Source: Gammaproteobacteria bacterium
GTDB taxonomy: Bacteria; Pseudomonadota; Gammaproteobacteria; Nevskiales; Nevskiaceae
NCBI GenBank assembly: GCA_022599775.1
Contig: JAHZLQ010000017.1
Coordinates: forward strand, 1 to 64,000
Direction of reading: 5' to 3'
DNA length: 64,000 nucleotides
The position numbers were made by a program, and so were the translations under genes. The notes below the pieces were generated by a model. It was not told the origin of the DNA. It searched no databases and was given only the letters and a program-made list of their open reading frames with translations. Below are positions 28,787-37,808 of the stretch, one piece after another; position 1 is the first letter of the stretch, and each line of letters opens with the position of its first letter.

Positions 28787-30022
28787 TTAAAAGTTGCCCC
28801 GGAACCAGTGCATCACCCGGTCCAGCGCCTGTTTGATTCCCCCGTGCTCGAGCTCGCTGCGGTCGCCGGGCAAGTGATCCCGGCCGAACAGCAGCAAACC
28901 CACCCCGGTTGCGTAAACCGGATTGCGCGCGACCTCGGTGAGCCCGCGCACGTTGTGCGGCAGACCCAGCCGAACCGGCACCTCGAAGATTTCCTCGGCC
29001 AGCTCCACCACGCCCGGAATCTTGGAGCTGCCGCCCGTGAGCACCACGCCGCCGGCGATGAGGTCGTAGAAGCCGCTGCGATGCAGCTCGCGCTTGATGA
29101 AGTCGCGGAACAGCTCCTCGTAGCGCGCGCGGATGACCTCGCTCATGGCCTGCCGGGAAATGCGGCGCGGCGGATGGTCGCCGGTCGACGGCACCTCGAT
29201 TTCCTCGTCGCGCTCCAGCATCTGCGGCAGTGCGCAGCCGTGTTTGATCTTGATTTCGCCGGCCGCCTGGGTCGGCGTGCGGAACATCGCGGCGATGTCG
29301 CGCGTGACGTACTCGCCGGCGATCGGTACCACCGCCGTATGGCGGATCGAACCGTCCTTGAAGATCGCGATGTCGGAGGTGCCGTGACCGATGTCGACCA
29401 GGCACACGCCGAGGTCGCGTTCATCCGGCATCAGCACCGCGTACGAGGACGCCAGCGGCTCCAGAATCAGACGGTCCACCTGCAGACCGCAGCTCTCCAC
29501 GCATTTGTGGATGTTCTGCGCAGCCGAGACCGAGACCGAGACCATGTGCACCTTGGCTTCGAGCCGCACACCGAACATGCCGGCCGGCTCGCGAATGCCC
29601 TCCTGGCCGTCGACCGACCATTCCTGCGGCACCACGTGCAGCACTTTCTGGTCATTGGGGATCGGCACGGCACGCGCGGCATCGATCACGCGCTCCTTGT
29701 CGGCCTCGCTGACCTCCTTGTTGCGCACCGCGACGATGCCCTGCGAATTGAAGGCCTTGACGTGACTGCCGGAAATTCCGGCATACACCGACTGCACGCG
29801 GCAGCCCGCCATCAGCTCGGCCTCCTCGATCGCACGCCGGATCGATTGCGTCGTCGCCTCGATATCCACCACCACGCCACGCGACAGGCCGCGCGAGGGG
29901 TGCGAGCCCAGACCCACGATCTCCAGCGAACCATCGGTGCCGATCTCGCCGACGATCGCCACGACCTTGGAGGTGCCGATATCCAGGCCGACCAGCAGAT
30001 TCTTGGCGGTCCGTTTAGCCAT
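28787..30022 (-). CDS. ftsA: FtsA, actin-like divisome anchor
   Basis: About 411 residues. FtsA tethers FtsZ to the membrane and recruits later division proteins. The actin-fold motifs are 'VGLDIGTSKVVAIVG' (phosphate 1), 'LVDIGHGTSDIAIFKDG' (phosphate 2) and 'GGVVLTGGSSKIPGV' (adenosine). The C-terminal amphipathic membrane helix is 'ALDRVMHWFRGNF'. Two ATGs are possible; the inner one at 30022 was chosen because AGAGGA sits eight bases before it, whereas the outer one has its purine stretch directly against the codon. It overlaps the ftsQ end by eight bases. Confidence 0.95.
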   Translation of the reverse strand: MAKRTAKNLLVGLDIGTSKVVAIVGEIGTDGSLEIVGLGSHPSRGLSRGVVVDIEATTQSIRRAIEEAELMAGCRVQSVYAGISGSHVKAFNSQGIVAVRNKEVSEADKERVIDAARAVPIPNDQKVLHVVPQEWSVDGQEGIREPAGMFGVRLEAKVHMVSVSVSAAQNIHKCVESCGLQVDRLILEPLASSYAVLMPDERDLGVCLVDIGHGTSDIAIFKDGSIRHTAVVPIAGEYVTRDIAAMFRTPTQAAGEIKIKHGCALPQMLERDEEIEVPSTGDHPPRRISRQAMSEVIRARYEELFRDFIKRELHRSGFYDLIAGGVVLTGGSSKIPGVVELAEEIFEVPVRLGLPHNVRGLTEVARNPVYATGVGLLLFGRDHLPGDRSELEHGGIKQALDRVMHWFRGNF

Positions 30023-30794
30023 TTTTTGCATCCTCTTCTTCCGTCGGCAGACGCCAGCCGACGGCGAATCCGTTGCTGTAGCGCAGGTCCACGTAGTTCA
30101 CGCGTTCCAGTTCATTGACCAATGCGGGCAACACCTCGGTGGCGATGCGCTCGGCCTGCCGGGCCGGCGACTCACGCCCCAGGCGCAGCTCGACACCGTC
30201 AGCGGTGCCCATGTACCACTCGCCGCGCGCGTCCATGCGCACACTGCGCGGACTGAACGGCGTGGCACCGAGCCGCTGCACCAAGGCCATGTAGGCGTCG
30301 AGCACCTCGACCACACGGCCGCCCGGCCCGTCGAGTCGCGGCAGGCTGTCGGACAGTTCTTCCGGCGCAGGCGGTGTGAACACTGCGCCCTGTTCGGACA
30401 AGGCACCGGCCGCGCCCCAACGCGCAGCGGCCCGGTGCTCTGCCACTTTCACGCGCAGCACGCCGGGCCATGCGCGCGTCACGCGCGCACTGGCGATCCA
30501 GGGTTCGGACTCCAGCTCGTCCCGAATCGCGGCCAGATCCACGGCGAAGAATCCGCCGCCGACCAAGGGTTCGATGCGCCCGCGCAGCTGCTGCGGCGAA
30601 ACATGTGCGAAATCACCATCCAGGCGCAGTTGTTCGATGCGCGGACCGCCGTTGTCCATCGCCTGCGTCACGGCCCAGGCCAGGGTGCACAGCCCGATCA
30701 GCGCCGCCACGAACGGCCAGGCCCGCAGCGAGGGCGGCAAGGGGTTGAGAGCGGCGTCTGCCGGCGCGTCGAAAGTGATGGCCTCAGACGGCAT
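30015..30794 (-). CDS. ftsQ: FtsQ, division protein with POTRA domain
   Basis: 259 residues. Short cytoplasmic part, one transmembrane helix (about 27-45, WPFVAALIGLCTLAWAV), then a periplasmic POTRA domain ('IEQLRLDGDFAHVSPQQLRGRI') and the FtsQ beta domain ('VNYVDLRYSNGFAVGW', the strand that meets FtsL and FtsB). FtsQ links early and late divisome proteins. It overlaps ddl by 11 bases upstream and ftsA by eight bases downstream. Acidic and Lys residues end the protein. Confidence 0.93.
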   Translation of the reverse strand: MPSEAITFDAPADAALNPLPPSLRAWPFVAALIGLCTLAWAVTQAMDNGGPRIEQLRLDGDFAHVSPQQLRGRIEPLVGGGFFAVDLAAIRDELESEPWIASARVTRAWPGVLRVKVAEHRAAARWGAAGALSEQGAVFTPPAPEELSDSLPRLDGPGGRVVEVLDAYMALVQRLGATPFSPRSVRMDARGEWYMGTADGVELRLGRESPARQAERIATEVLPALVNELERVNYVDLRYSNGFAVGWRLPTEEEDAKNG

Positions 30795-31767
30795 CGGAGG
30801 TCTCCAGGCCGGCTTCGAGAATCCGCCAGCACAGTTCGTCGAAGTCGATGCCGGCGGTCTTGGCCGCCATCGGCACCAGCGAATGGGAGGTCATGCCGGG
30901 CAGCGTGTTGACCTCGATCAGATATTCACGGCCCTGTTCGTCGAGCAGAAAATCGACACGGCCCCAGCCGCTGCCGCCGATCAGCTCGAAGGCACGCAGA
31001 CACAGGCCGCGCAGCTCCATCTCGCGCGCCGGCGCCAGTCCGGCCGGGCAGTGATACTGGGTTTCGTCCGAGATGTACTTGGCGTGGTAGTCATAGAACT
31101 CGGAGGCCGGCACGATGTGGATGATCGGCAGAGCCTCACCGTCCAGAATCGAGCAGGTGTACTCCCCGCCGCCGATGTTGCGCTCCGCCAGCACCGCGCG
31201 CGGGCGCTTGTGATACTCACCGGCCGCGCGGCGGAATGCCGAAACCGCCGAGGTGGCAAACGCCACCTTGCTGATGCCGACGCTGGAGCCTTCGGCTGCC
31301 GGCTTCATGAAGTACGGATAGCCCAGCGTCTCGCCGGCCGCGAGGGCATCCTCGTTCGAGGCCAGCAGCATCCATTCCGGCGTAGGCAGGCCTTCAGCCT
31401 TCCAGATGCGCTTGGTTCGCAGCTTGTCCATCGCCAGCGCCGAGGCGAGCACGCCGCAGCCGCTGTAGGCGATCCCTTGCAGATCCAGCAGCGCCTGCAC
31501 GGTGCCGTCTTCGCCACCGGTGCCATGCATGATGTTGAAGGCGCGCTGATAGCCCTGACGACCCAAGGCCAGCAGCGTGTCGCGATCGGCGTCGATCAGG
31601 GTGGCGTCGACACCGCGGCGGCGCAGTGCCGCATAGACGTTGGCACCGGACTGCAAGGAGACCTCGCGCTCGCTCGACCAGCCGCCGCACAGCACGGCGA
31701 CGCGGCCGAAAGCGTGCGGATCTTCGATCCGCGGCGAGGCGCGAGGCGTGAGGCGTGAGGCGTTCAT
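30784..31767 (-). CDS. ddl: D-alanine--D-alanine ligase
   Basis: About 327 residues. Ddl joins two D-alanines with ATP, for MurF. It is an ATP-grasp enzyme: 'VAVLCGGWSSEREVSLQSG' at the N-terminus, 'FMKPAAEGSSVGISKV', and 'GWGRVDFLLDEQGREYLIEVNT' (about residues 270-291) with the Mg-binding Asp, Glu and Asn, ending 'PGMTSHSLVPMAA'. The ATG at 31767 overlaps the murB stop (ATGA). About 20 residues precede the conserved start, and ten of these (3-12) are encoded by a heptanucleotide repeat array, so the N-terminal extension looks repeat-derived. Confidence 0.94.
   Translation of the reverse strand: MNASRLTPRASPRIEDPHAFGRVAVLCGGWSSEREVSLQSGANVYAALRRRGVDATLIDADRDTLLALGRQGYQRAFNIMHGTGGEDGTVQALLDLQGIAYSGCGVLASALAMDKLRTKRIWKAEGLPTPEWMLLASNEDALAAGETLGYPYFMKPAAEGSSVGISKVAFATSAVSAFRRAAGEYHKRPRAVLAERNIGGGEYTCSILDGEALPIIHIVPASEFYDYHAKYISDETQYHCPAGLAPAREMELRGLCLRAFELIGGSGWGRVDFLLDEQGREYLIEVNTLPGMTSHSLVPMAAKTAGIDFDELCWRILEAGLETSDAV
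31734..31761 (-). repeat. Heptanucleotide tandem array at the ddl 5' end
   Basis: Four 7-base units on the plus strand: GCGAGGC, GCGAGGC, GTGAGGC, GTGAGGC. They encode residues 3-12 of Ddl and end six bases from its start codon. Copy-number change would shift the frame unless in steps of three units. Confidence 0.8.
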
Positions 31768-32729
31768 GCTGCGTCTCCAACAAACCGGACCTCGGGCTGC
31801 AGCTTCACGCCGCGTTGGCGTTCCACTTCGGCCCGAACGAAATCGATCAGGCGTTCGACGTCGGCCGCACGCGCACCGGCTTCGGTGACGATGAAGTTGG
31901 CGTGCATGGACGACACCACGGCGCCACCGATGCGATGGCCCTTGAGTCCACAGGACTCGATCAAACGAGCGGCGTGATCGCCCTGCGGGTTGCGGAAGGT
32001 GCTGCCGGCGGTCGGCTTGCCCACCGGCTGCGTGGCGCGACGCTTGGCCAGCCAGGCCTTCATGTCGGCCGCGGCGGAGCCGTCCGCGTCGGCTTCCAGG
32101 CGCAGACGCGCGGCAATGAATCCGGCGAAGCCGGCCGGCGCGACCACATGACGGTAGCCGGTTTCGAAGGCCGATTTCGGCAGCCATTCGAAGTGCCCGT
32201 CGTCGAACAGCACTTCGACGGACTCCACGAAATCCCAGGTCTCGCCGCCGTGCGCGCCGGCGTTCATCGCCAGCGCGCCACCGAGCGTGCCGGGCACACC
32301 GATCAGGAAGCCGAGGCCGGCCAGTTTCGCGTCGGCGCAGGTCTTGGCGAGGCGTGCGCAGTGGGCGGCGGCACCGGCCTGCACCAGCCGGATCCCGGAA
32401 CCCAGGATCTGGGACTCGGGAATGGCGGGGTCCAGGCGAATTGCATCGAATCCGTCCTTCAGGCAGACCACCGTGCCGCGGATGCCACCGTCGCGCACCA
32501 GCAGATTGCTGCCGAGACCGATCCAGGTCATCGGATCGCCGTCCGGCAGTTGCCGCACGAAATCCGAAAGATCCTCGCGGTCCGCCGGCTCGAACCAGCG
32601 GTCTGCCGGCCCACCCACGCGCCAACTGGTGTGCAGCGCCATCGATTCGCCGTAAGACAAGCGCCCGCGCACGCCGCTTTGCGGGTCCCGGGTCCCGGTT
32701 CCCGGGTTCCGAATGCGCTGTGCATTCAT
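31764..32729 (-). CDS. murB: UDP-N-acetylenolpyruvoylglucosamine reductase MurB (short type)
   Basis: About 321 residues. MurB reduces the enolpyruvyl group to give UDP-MurNAc, using NADPH and FAD. FAD-domain motifs are '[15 protein letters not shown]', '[15 protein letters not shown]' and '[13 protein letters not shown]'. The catalytic Ser is in '[17 protein letters not shown]' and Glu in '[12 protein letters not shown]'. The lack of the extra C-terminal region of E. coli MurB (342 residues) makes it the type II form. Two heptanucleotide arrays lie inside: residues 7-16 in a non-conserved N-terminal extension and residues 103-114 in a loop that is shorter in the S. aureus enzyme. ATGA overlaps at both ends. 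Confidence 0.93.
   Translation of the reverse strand: MNAQRIRNPGTGTRDPQSGVRGRLSYGESMALHTSWRVGGPADRWFEPADREDLSDFVRQLPDGDPMTWIGLGSNLLVRDGGIRGTVVCLKDGFDAIRLDPAIPESQILGSGIRLVQAGAAAHCARLAKTCADAKLAGLGFLIGVPGTLGGALAMNAGAHGGETWDFVESVEVLFDDGHFEWLPKSAFETGYRHVVAPAGFAGFIAARLRLEADADGSAAADMKAWLAKRRATQPVGKPTAGSTFRNPQGDHAARLIESCGLKGHRIGGAVVSSMHANFIVTEAGARAADVERLIDFVRAEVERQRGVKLQPEVRFVGDAA
32388..32422 (-). repeat. Degenerate heptanucleotide array inside murB
   Basis: Five consecutive 7-base units on the plus strand: CCGGATC, CCGGAAC, CCAGGAT, CTGGGAC, TCGGGAA. They encode about residues 103-114 of MurB. The unit is a diverged form of the one at the murB start and in murD. Confidence 0.6.
32683..32710 (-). 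repeat. Heptanucleotide tandem array at the murB 5' end
   Basis: Four 7-base units on the plus strand: GGGTCCC, GGGTCCC, GGTTCCC, GGGTTCC. They encode residues 7-16 of MurB, ahead of the first conserved motif. The unit is the same as that in murD. Confidence 0.8.
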
Positions 32730-34159
32730 GCGCCACCCCCAAAGCGGTCGGCCAGCAACCCCGGCAAGCTGCCGATATCGCCGGCACCTAGGCTCAGCAG
32801 CACGTCACCATCACGCAGCACCGCCGCCAGCGCGTCGGGCAATTCGGCAACCTTGTCCACGAATACGGGGGAAACCTTGCCGCGCGCCCGAATGCCGCGC
32901 GCCAGGCTGCGGCCGTCGGCATTGGCGATCGGCGCTTCGCCGGCGGCATAGACTTCGGTCAGCAGCAGTTCGTCGACGCTCGACAGCACCGCGCAGAAGT
33001 CGTCGAACAGATCGCGCGTGCGAGAGTAGCGGTGCGGCTGGAAGCTTACGACCAGCCGACGTCCCGGGTTGGCCGAACGCATCGCCTCGAAGGTGGCGGC
33101 GAGTTCGCGCGGGTGGTGACCATAGTCATCGACCAGACGCACGCGCGCAGTACCGATCGTCATCTCGCCGTGCGATTCGCAGCGTCGTCCGATCCCCTGG
33201 AATTCGGCCAGCGCCTTGCGGATCGCCGTGAACGGCACATCGAGTTCACGCGCGATCGCCACGGCAACCAGCGCGTTCTCGACGTTATGCCGTCCCGGCA
33301 GATTCAGGAACAGCGATTCACGCTGACCGTCCGCCAGCACCACTTCGAAGCGGCTGCCCTCGCCATCGGACTGCACGTTCTCGGCGCGAATGTCGGCGTC
33401 TTCGGCGAAACCGTAGGTCAACACCGGGCGGCCGACTTCCGGCAGCATCTGGCGGACCACGGCGTCGTCGATGCACATCACCACCAGGCCATAGAACGGC
33501 AGCCGCGCCAGGAATTCGAGGAAGGTCGCACGCAGCCGCGCAAAGTCGCCGCCGTAGGTTTCCAGATGGTCGGCGTCGATATTGGTGACGGCGGCGATCA
33601 TCGGCGTCAGGTGCAGGAACGAGGCATCGGATTCGTCGGCCTCGGCCACCAGATAGGCGCCGGCGCCGAGCCGTGCATTGGTGCCGGCCGACTTCACGCG
33701 ACCGCCGACGACGAAGGTCGGGTCCAGACCGCCTTCGGCGAGCGTGGCCGCGACCAGGCTCGTGGTCGTGGTCTTGCCGTGCGTGCCGGCGATGGCGATG
33801 CCGTAGCGAAAGCGCATCAGCTCGGCCAGCATTTCGGCGCGCCGCACCACCGGAATCAGCTGCCGGTGCGCCTCGACCACCTCGGCGTTGTCGGCCCTGA
33901 CCGCGGTCGAGGCGACCACGACATCGGCCCCCTGAACATTGTCGGCGACGTGTTCGGAGAAAATGCGGGCACCCAGCGAGGCCAGCTGGCGCGTCACCGC
34001 CGAGTCCTTGAGATCGGAGCCGGATACTTCATAGCCCAGATTGATCAGCACCTCGGCGATTCCGGCCATGCCGGAACCCCCGATGCCGATCAGGTGTATG
34101 CGGCGCACGCGACGCATCGGCGCTGAGACCAGTCGTGCCATTCCGGCGGCATTCATCAT
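32726..34159 (-). CDS. murC: UDP-N-acetylmuramate--L-alanine ligase
   Basis: About 477 residues. MurC adds the first amino acid of the stem peptide. The N-terminal UDP-binding domain has '[18 protein letters not shown]', the ATP loop is '[13 protein letters not shown]', and the central motifs include '[15 protein letters not shown]', '[15 protein letters not shown]' and '[16 protein letters not shown]', with '[10 protein letters not shown]' in the C-terminal domain. Two ATGs stand in tandem; the first (34159) forms an ATGA overlap with the murG stop. The short basic segment before the Rossmann motif is ordinary for the family. Confidence 0.95.
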   Translation of the reverse strand: MMNAAGMARLVSAPMRRVRRIHLIGIGGSGMAGIAEVLINLGYEVSGSDLKDSAVTRQLASLGARIFSEHVADNVQGADVVVASTAVRADNAEVVEAHRQLIPVVRRAEMLAELMRFRYGIAIAGTHGKTTTTSLVAATLAEGGLDPTFVVGGRVKSAGTNARLGAGAYLVAEADESDASFLHLTPMIAAVTNIDADHLETYGGDFARLRATFLEFLARLPFYGLVVMCIDDAVVRQMLPEVGRPVLTYGFAEDADIRAENVQSDGEGSRFEVVLADGQRESLFLNLPGRHNVENALVAVAIARELDVPFTAIRKALAEFQGIGRRCESHGEMTIGTARVRLVDDYGHHPRELAATFEAMRSANPGRRLVVSFQPHRYSRTRDLFDDFCAVLSSVDELLLTEVYAAGEAPIANADGRSLARGIRARGKVSPVFVDKVAELPDALAAVLRDGDVLLSLGAGDIGSLPGLLADRFGGGA

Positions 34160-35217
34160 TCGCGCGCCTCCTGCAATAGCGTGCTGACGATCACGTCCAG
34201 GGCGCGCGGCCAGGCTGCCGCACGCGCCGCTTCGGACATGCGCAGCAGCACCTCGCGGTCGGCCGTCAGCGCGCTCAGGCGGTCCGCCAGCCGTTCCGGC
34301 GTCAGCGCCGACTCGGCAATCATCTCGGCCGCACCGGCGCCGACCAGATATTCGCCGTTGCGCGTCTGGTGATCGTCGGTGGCAAACGGAAACGGGACCA
34401 GCAGCGAAGCGCAGCCGGCAGCCGCCAGTTCCGCCACGGTCATCGCGCCGGACCGGCACAGCACCAGATCGGCCCAGGCATAGGCCGCCGGCATGTCTTC
34501 GATGAAGGCGTCGAGTCGCGCCTCCACGTTTGCTTCGCGATAGGACTGTTCGGCCACTTCGAGCGTGCGACCGGCCTGATGCCAGACCTGCGGGCGACGC
34601 TCGGCGGACATCTGCGCCAGGGCCTGTGGTACCCGTTCGTTCAGCGCCCGCGCGCCCTGGCTGCCGCCGAGTACGAGCACTCGAATCGCGCCGTCCCGTC
34701 CCGCCAGCCGCTGCGCCGGCGCCGGCACCGCCGCGAAGCCGGCACGCACCGGATTGCCCACCGTCACGCCATTGCGGATCGAACCCGGGAAGGCTTGCAG
34801 AACCCGCCGCGCGAAGCGCGCGAGGATGCGGTTGGTGGTGCCCGGCGCGGCGTTCTGTTCGTGTATCACCAGCGGCTGGCGCATCAGCCAGGACGCGAGT
34901 CCGCCGGGACCGGCGACGTAGCCCCCCATGCCCAGCACCACGTTCGGCTTGCGACGCCGCACCACGGCCAGCGCCTGAATCAGCGCCCGACCCACCGCCA
35001 GCGGCGCAGTCAGCAGACTGAGCATGCCCTTGCCGCGCAGGCCGGCCACACGGATCCACTCGACCTCGATGCCGTGGGCCGGCACCACGCGCGCTTCAAG
35101 CCCGGCCTGGGTGCCCATCCAGAACACCTCATGCCCCAGCTCGCGCAGGCGCTGCGCGACGGCGAGCGCCGGAAACACGTGCCCGCCGGTGCCGCCGGCC
35201 AGGATCATCGCCTTCAT
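34156..35217 (-). CDS. murG: MurG, UDP-GlcNAc transferase forming lipid II
   Basis: About 353 residues. MurG adds GlcNAc to lipid I on the cytoplasmic face of the membrane. The GT-B motifs are present: '[14 protein letters not shown]' and '[11 protein letters not shown]' (lipid side), '[12 protein letters not shown]', '[17 protein letters not shown]' and '[15 protein letters not shown]' with '[13 protein letters not shown]' (UDP-GlcNAc side). The ATG at 35217 overlaps ftsW (ATGA). The downstream overlap with murC is also four bases. Confidence 0.96.
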   Translation of the reverse strand: MKAMILAGGTGGHVFPALAVAQRLRELGHEVFWMGTQAGLEARVVPAHGIEVEWIRVAGLRGKGMLSLLTAPLAVGRALIQALAVVRRRKPNVVLGMGGYVAGPGGLASWLMRQPLVIHEQNAAPGTTNRILARFARRVLQAFPGSIRNGVTVGNPVRAGFAAVPAPAQRLAGRDGAIRVLVLGGSQGARALNERVPQALAQMSAERRPQVWHQAGRTLEVAEQSYREANVEARLDAFIEDMPAAYAWADLVLCRSGAMTVAELAAAGCASLLVPFPFATDDHQTRNGEYLVGAGAAEMIAESALTPERLADRLSALTADREVLLRMSEAARAAAWPRALDVIVSTLLQEARE

Positions 35218-36398
35218 GTACGCACCCCGGTGGGACGCCCGGCGACGGCGCGGCGGTTCTCGTGGTCCACGCGCAGAATCAGCGCCAGCATCGCGCAGAA
35301 GGTGATCAGGCTGGAGCCGCCGTAGGACAGCAGCGGCAGGGTCAGACCCTTGGTCGGCAGCAGACCGGTGTTGACGGCGAGATTGAGCATCGCCTGACCG
35401 CCGATCCAGCCGGTAAGCCCATAGCAAAGGTAGGCGCGGAAGCGCTCGCCCTGCTGCTCGGCGACACGGCCGATTTCGAAGCCGCGCCAGCTCAGTACAC
35501 CGTACAAGGCCAGCAGCACCACGGTGCCGGCGAGTCCGAATTCCTCGGCATAGATCGCGTAGATGAAGTCGGTGTACTGCTCCGGCAGGTACAGCAGCTT
35601 CTGTACGCTGTTGCCGAGCCCGACGCCGAACCATTCGCCGCGCCCGATCGCGATCAGCGACTGCGACAGCTGCCAGCCGGTATTCTCGATATCCGCAAAC
35701 GGATCGCGGAAGCTGAGAATGCGCCGCAGGCGATAGGCCTGCGAGGTCGCCAGATAGGCGAAGGCGCCGCCGGCCGCCAGCACTGGCAAAAACAGGTACA
35801 GCAGGCGCGCGCCGGCCAGGAACAGCATCAGGAACACCACGCCGGCCAGCACCGCGGCGGCGCCGAAATCCGGCTCCAGCAACAGCAGTCCGCAGGCCAG
35901 TCCGATCGGGAACAGCGGCCGCATCAAGCCGCTCAGGGAATTCTGGAATTCGGCCTGACGCCGCACCAGATAGCCGGCGAGATAGACCACCAGCGCCAGC
36001 CGCGCCGGCTCCGAGGCCTGCAGGCTGAACAGCGGCAGATGAATCCAGCGGCGCGCACCGTTGACCTCGCGGCCGACACCGGGGATCAGCACCAGCATCA
36101 GCAGGAACAGCGCCAGCGCCAGCAGCCAGAAGCCATTGCGCGCCCAGACCGTCATCGGCACGCAGAACAGGCCGGCACCGACCGCCAATCCCATCGCGGT
36201 ATAGATCAGCTGACGGAAGAAGTAGTACATCGGGTTGCCGGTCATCGACTCGGCGACGGCCACCGACGCAGAAGCCACCATCACCAGACCCAGGGCCAGC
36301 AGCGTGACCACGGCCAGACAGAACGGCCGATCGAGCTGGCGCGGCGACACCACGAAGTGCTGACGCAGGGCATCGAAGGTCGCGGCGGCGGCGTTCAT
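35214..36398 (-). CDS. ftsW: FtsW, septal peptidoglycan glycosyltransferase
   Basis: 394 residues with about ten transmembrane helices. FtsW is the SEDS polymerase that works with FtsI at the septum. The catalytic-site aspartate is in 'LLLEPDFGAAAVL'. Other SEDS motifs are 'QASEPARLALVVYLAGYL', 'GEWFGVGLGNSVQKL' with 'YLPEQYTDFIYAIYAEEFG', and 'PTKGLTLPLLSYGGSS' near the end. The N-terminal cytoplasmic stretch (QHFVVSPRQLDRP) is typical. The overlap with murD is four bases. Confidence 0.95.
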   Translation of the reverse strand: MNAAAATFDALRQHFVVSPRQLDRPFCLAVVTLLALGLVMVASASVAVAESMTGNPMYYFFRQLIYTAMGLAVGAGLFCVPMTVWARNGFWLLALALFLLMLVLIPGVGREVNGARRWIHLPLFSLQASEPARLALVVYLAGYLVRRQAEFQNSLSGLMRPLFPIGLACGLLLLEPDFGAAAVLAGVVFLMLFLAGARLLYLFLPVLAAGGAFAYLATSQAYRLRRILSFRDPFADIENTGWQLSQSLIAIGRGEWFGVGLGNSVQKLLYLPEQYTDFIYAIYAEEFGLAGTVVLLALYGVLSWRGFEIGRVAEQQGERFRAYLCYGLTGWIGGQAMLNLAVNTGLLPTKGLTLPLLSYGGSSLITFCAMLALILRVDHENRRAVAGRPTGVRT

Positions 36399-37756
36399 TC
36401 CGCACCCTGCCTGGCAAGCTGCGCGAAACGCAGTCCACGTTCGATGTAGTTGCTGAACTGGTCGAGACTGGCGCAGGCCGGGCTCAGCAGCACCTGATCG
36501 CCGGGCCGGGCGCAGTCACGCGCTTCACGCACGGCTTCGTCGAGCGTATCCACGCGCGACACCGGCAAGGCGCCGAGAAGTCCGCGCTGCAGCTTGTCGG
36601 CGTCCTCGCCGTAGACGATCGCGGCACGGCCCTTTTCGGCGAGCGGCGGCCGCAGCGGCGAGAAGTCCTGTCCCTTGCCCCGCCCGCCTCCGAGCCACAC
36701 GATCGGACCCGAAAGGCCACGCAAGGCTGCCAGCGTGGAGCCCACGTTGGTGCCCTTGGAATCGTCGATCCAGGTCACGCCACCGGCGTCCGACACCCAC
36801 TGGCAGCGATGCGGCAGGCCTGGGAATGCACGCAGCGCCTGCAGCGCCGGCGCCAGCGCGATGCCGGCGACCTCGCCCAGGGCCAGCGCGGCCAGGGCGT
36901 TGGCGGCATTGTGCAGACCGATCATGCGAAGTTCGGACATGGCGAGGAGGCGCTGCGCGCCGCGCATCAGCCAGATCTGGCCGTCGGCGTGCAGCAGACC
37001 GTAGTGACCGTCCGACGGCAGATCGAGACCGAAGCTCAGCACGGCCGACGCCTGTTCCGCATTGCGCGAGGTGGCGACATCGTCACGATTGACCACCGCG
37101 ACATCGGCACCGCGATAGATGCCGGACTTGATGCGCCCGTAGTTCTCCATCGTGTGGTGCCGGTCGAGATGATCCTCGGACAGGTTGAGCACGGTCGCGG
37201 CGGTGCTGCGCAGACTATGCGTCGTTTCGAGCTGGAAGCTCGAAAGCTCCAGCACGTAGAGGTCGGCACTCGCGTCGAGCAGATCGAGCACCGGCTTGCC
37301 GAGATTGCCGCCAACCTTCACGTTCAGACCGGCGGCGCGCGCCATGTTGCCGACCAGCGTCGTGACGGTGGACTTGCCGTTGGACCCGGTGATGGCGATG
37401 ACGGCTGGGAGCCGGGAGCCGGGTCCCGGGTCCCGGGAAAGCGCGCGTGCGAACAACTCAACGTCGCCGAGAATCGGCACGCCAGCGGCGGCGAGCTTTT
37501 GTACGAACTCGTCGTCCAGCGAAACACCCGGCGACACGATGGCGCCAGCGAACCGATTCAGCGGCTCCGGCGCAAAAAAGCCACCAACGTGAAACTCCAC
37601 TTGCGGGAACTCGGCACGCAGCGCTGCAAGGTCCGGCGGCAGGTCACGGCTATCGGTTGCCAGGCATACGGCGCCTTCACGCAGCAGGTAGCGCAGCGCG
37701 GAAGTCCCGGACGCCCCGAGCCCGACAATGAGCCAGTGTTGTGCGCGCAAGCTCAT
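36395..37756 (-). CDS. murD: UDP-N-acetylmuramoylalanine--D-glutamate ligase
   Basis: 453 residues (E. coli 438). MurD adds D-glutamate to UDP-MurNAc-L-Ala. Seen are 'LIVGLGASGTSALRYLL' (UDP part), ATP loop 'AITGSNGKSTVTTL' (about 121-134), 'ELSSFQLE', 'LNLSEDHLDRHHTMENY', and 'IDDSKGTNVGSTLAAL'. Between 'VELFARA' and the strand leading into the ATP loop there are about ten extra residues (108-117, Arg-Asp-Pro-Gly-Pro-Gly-Ser-Arg-Leu-Pro), all encoded by a heptanucleotide array. They sit in the linker between domains 1 and 2, so the enzyme probably tolerates them. It is 52 bases after mraY, the only sizeable gap in the run from rsmH to ftsA. Confidence 0.94.
   Translation of the reverse strand: MSLRAQHWLIVGLGASGTSALRYLLREGAVCLATDSRDLPPDLAALRAEFPQVEFHVGGFFAPEPLNRFAGAIVSPGVSLDDEFVQKLAAAGVPILGDVELFARALSRDPGPGSRLPAVIAITGSNGKSTVTTLVGNMARAAGLNVKVGGNLGKPVLDLLDASADLYVLELSSFQLETTHSLRSTAATVLNLSEDHLDRHHTMENYGRIKSGIYRGADVAVVNRDDVATSRNAEQASAVLSFGLDLPSDGHYGLLHADGQIWLMRGAQRLLAMSELRMIGLHNAANALAALALGEVAGIALAPALQALRAFPGLPHRCQWVSDAGGVTWIDDSKGTNVGSTLAALRGLSGPIVWLGGGRGKGQDFSPLRPPLAEKGRAAIVYGEDADKLQRGLLGALPVSRVDTLDEAVREARDCARPGDQVLLSPACASLDQFSNYIERGLRFAQLARQGAE
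37407..37434 (-). repeat. Heptanucleotide tandem array inside murD
   Basis: Four 7-base units on the plus strand: GGGAGCC, GGGAGCC, GGGTCCC, GGGTCCC, with a partial fifth (GGGAAAG). It is in the middle of the murD coding sequence and encodes residues 108-117, which have no counterpart in E. coli MurD. Confidence 0.85.
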
Positions 37757-37808
37757 CGCCGCACCTCACCTGCATTTTCACTGCTCCCGAAAAATGTCGG
37801 CCAGGTCG

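Noticed and set aside
30794..31767. Frameshift in ddl or murB caused by the 7-base arrays
   Set aside because: Both frames are continuous from a coupled start codon to the stop, and all catalytic motifs follow in the correct frame.
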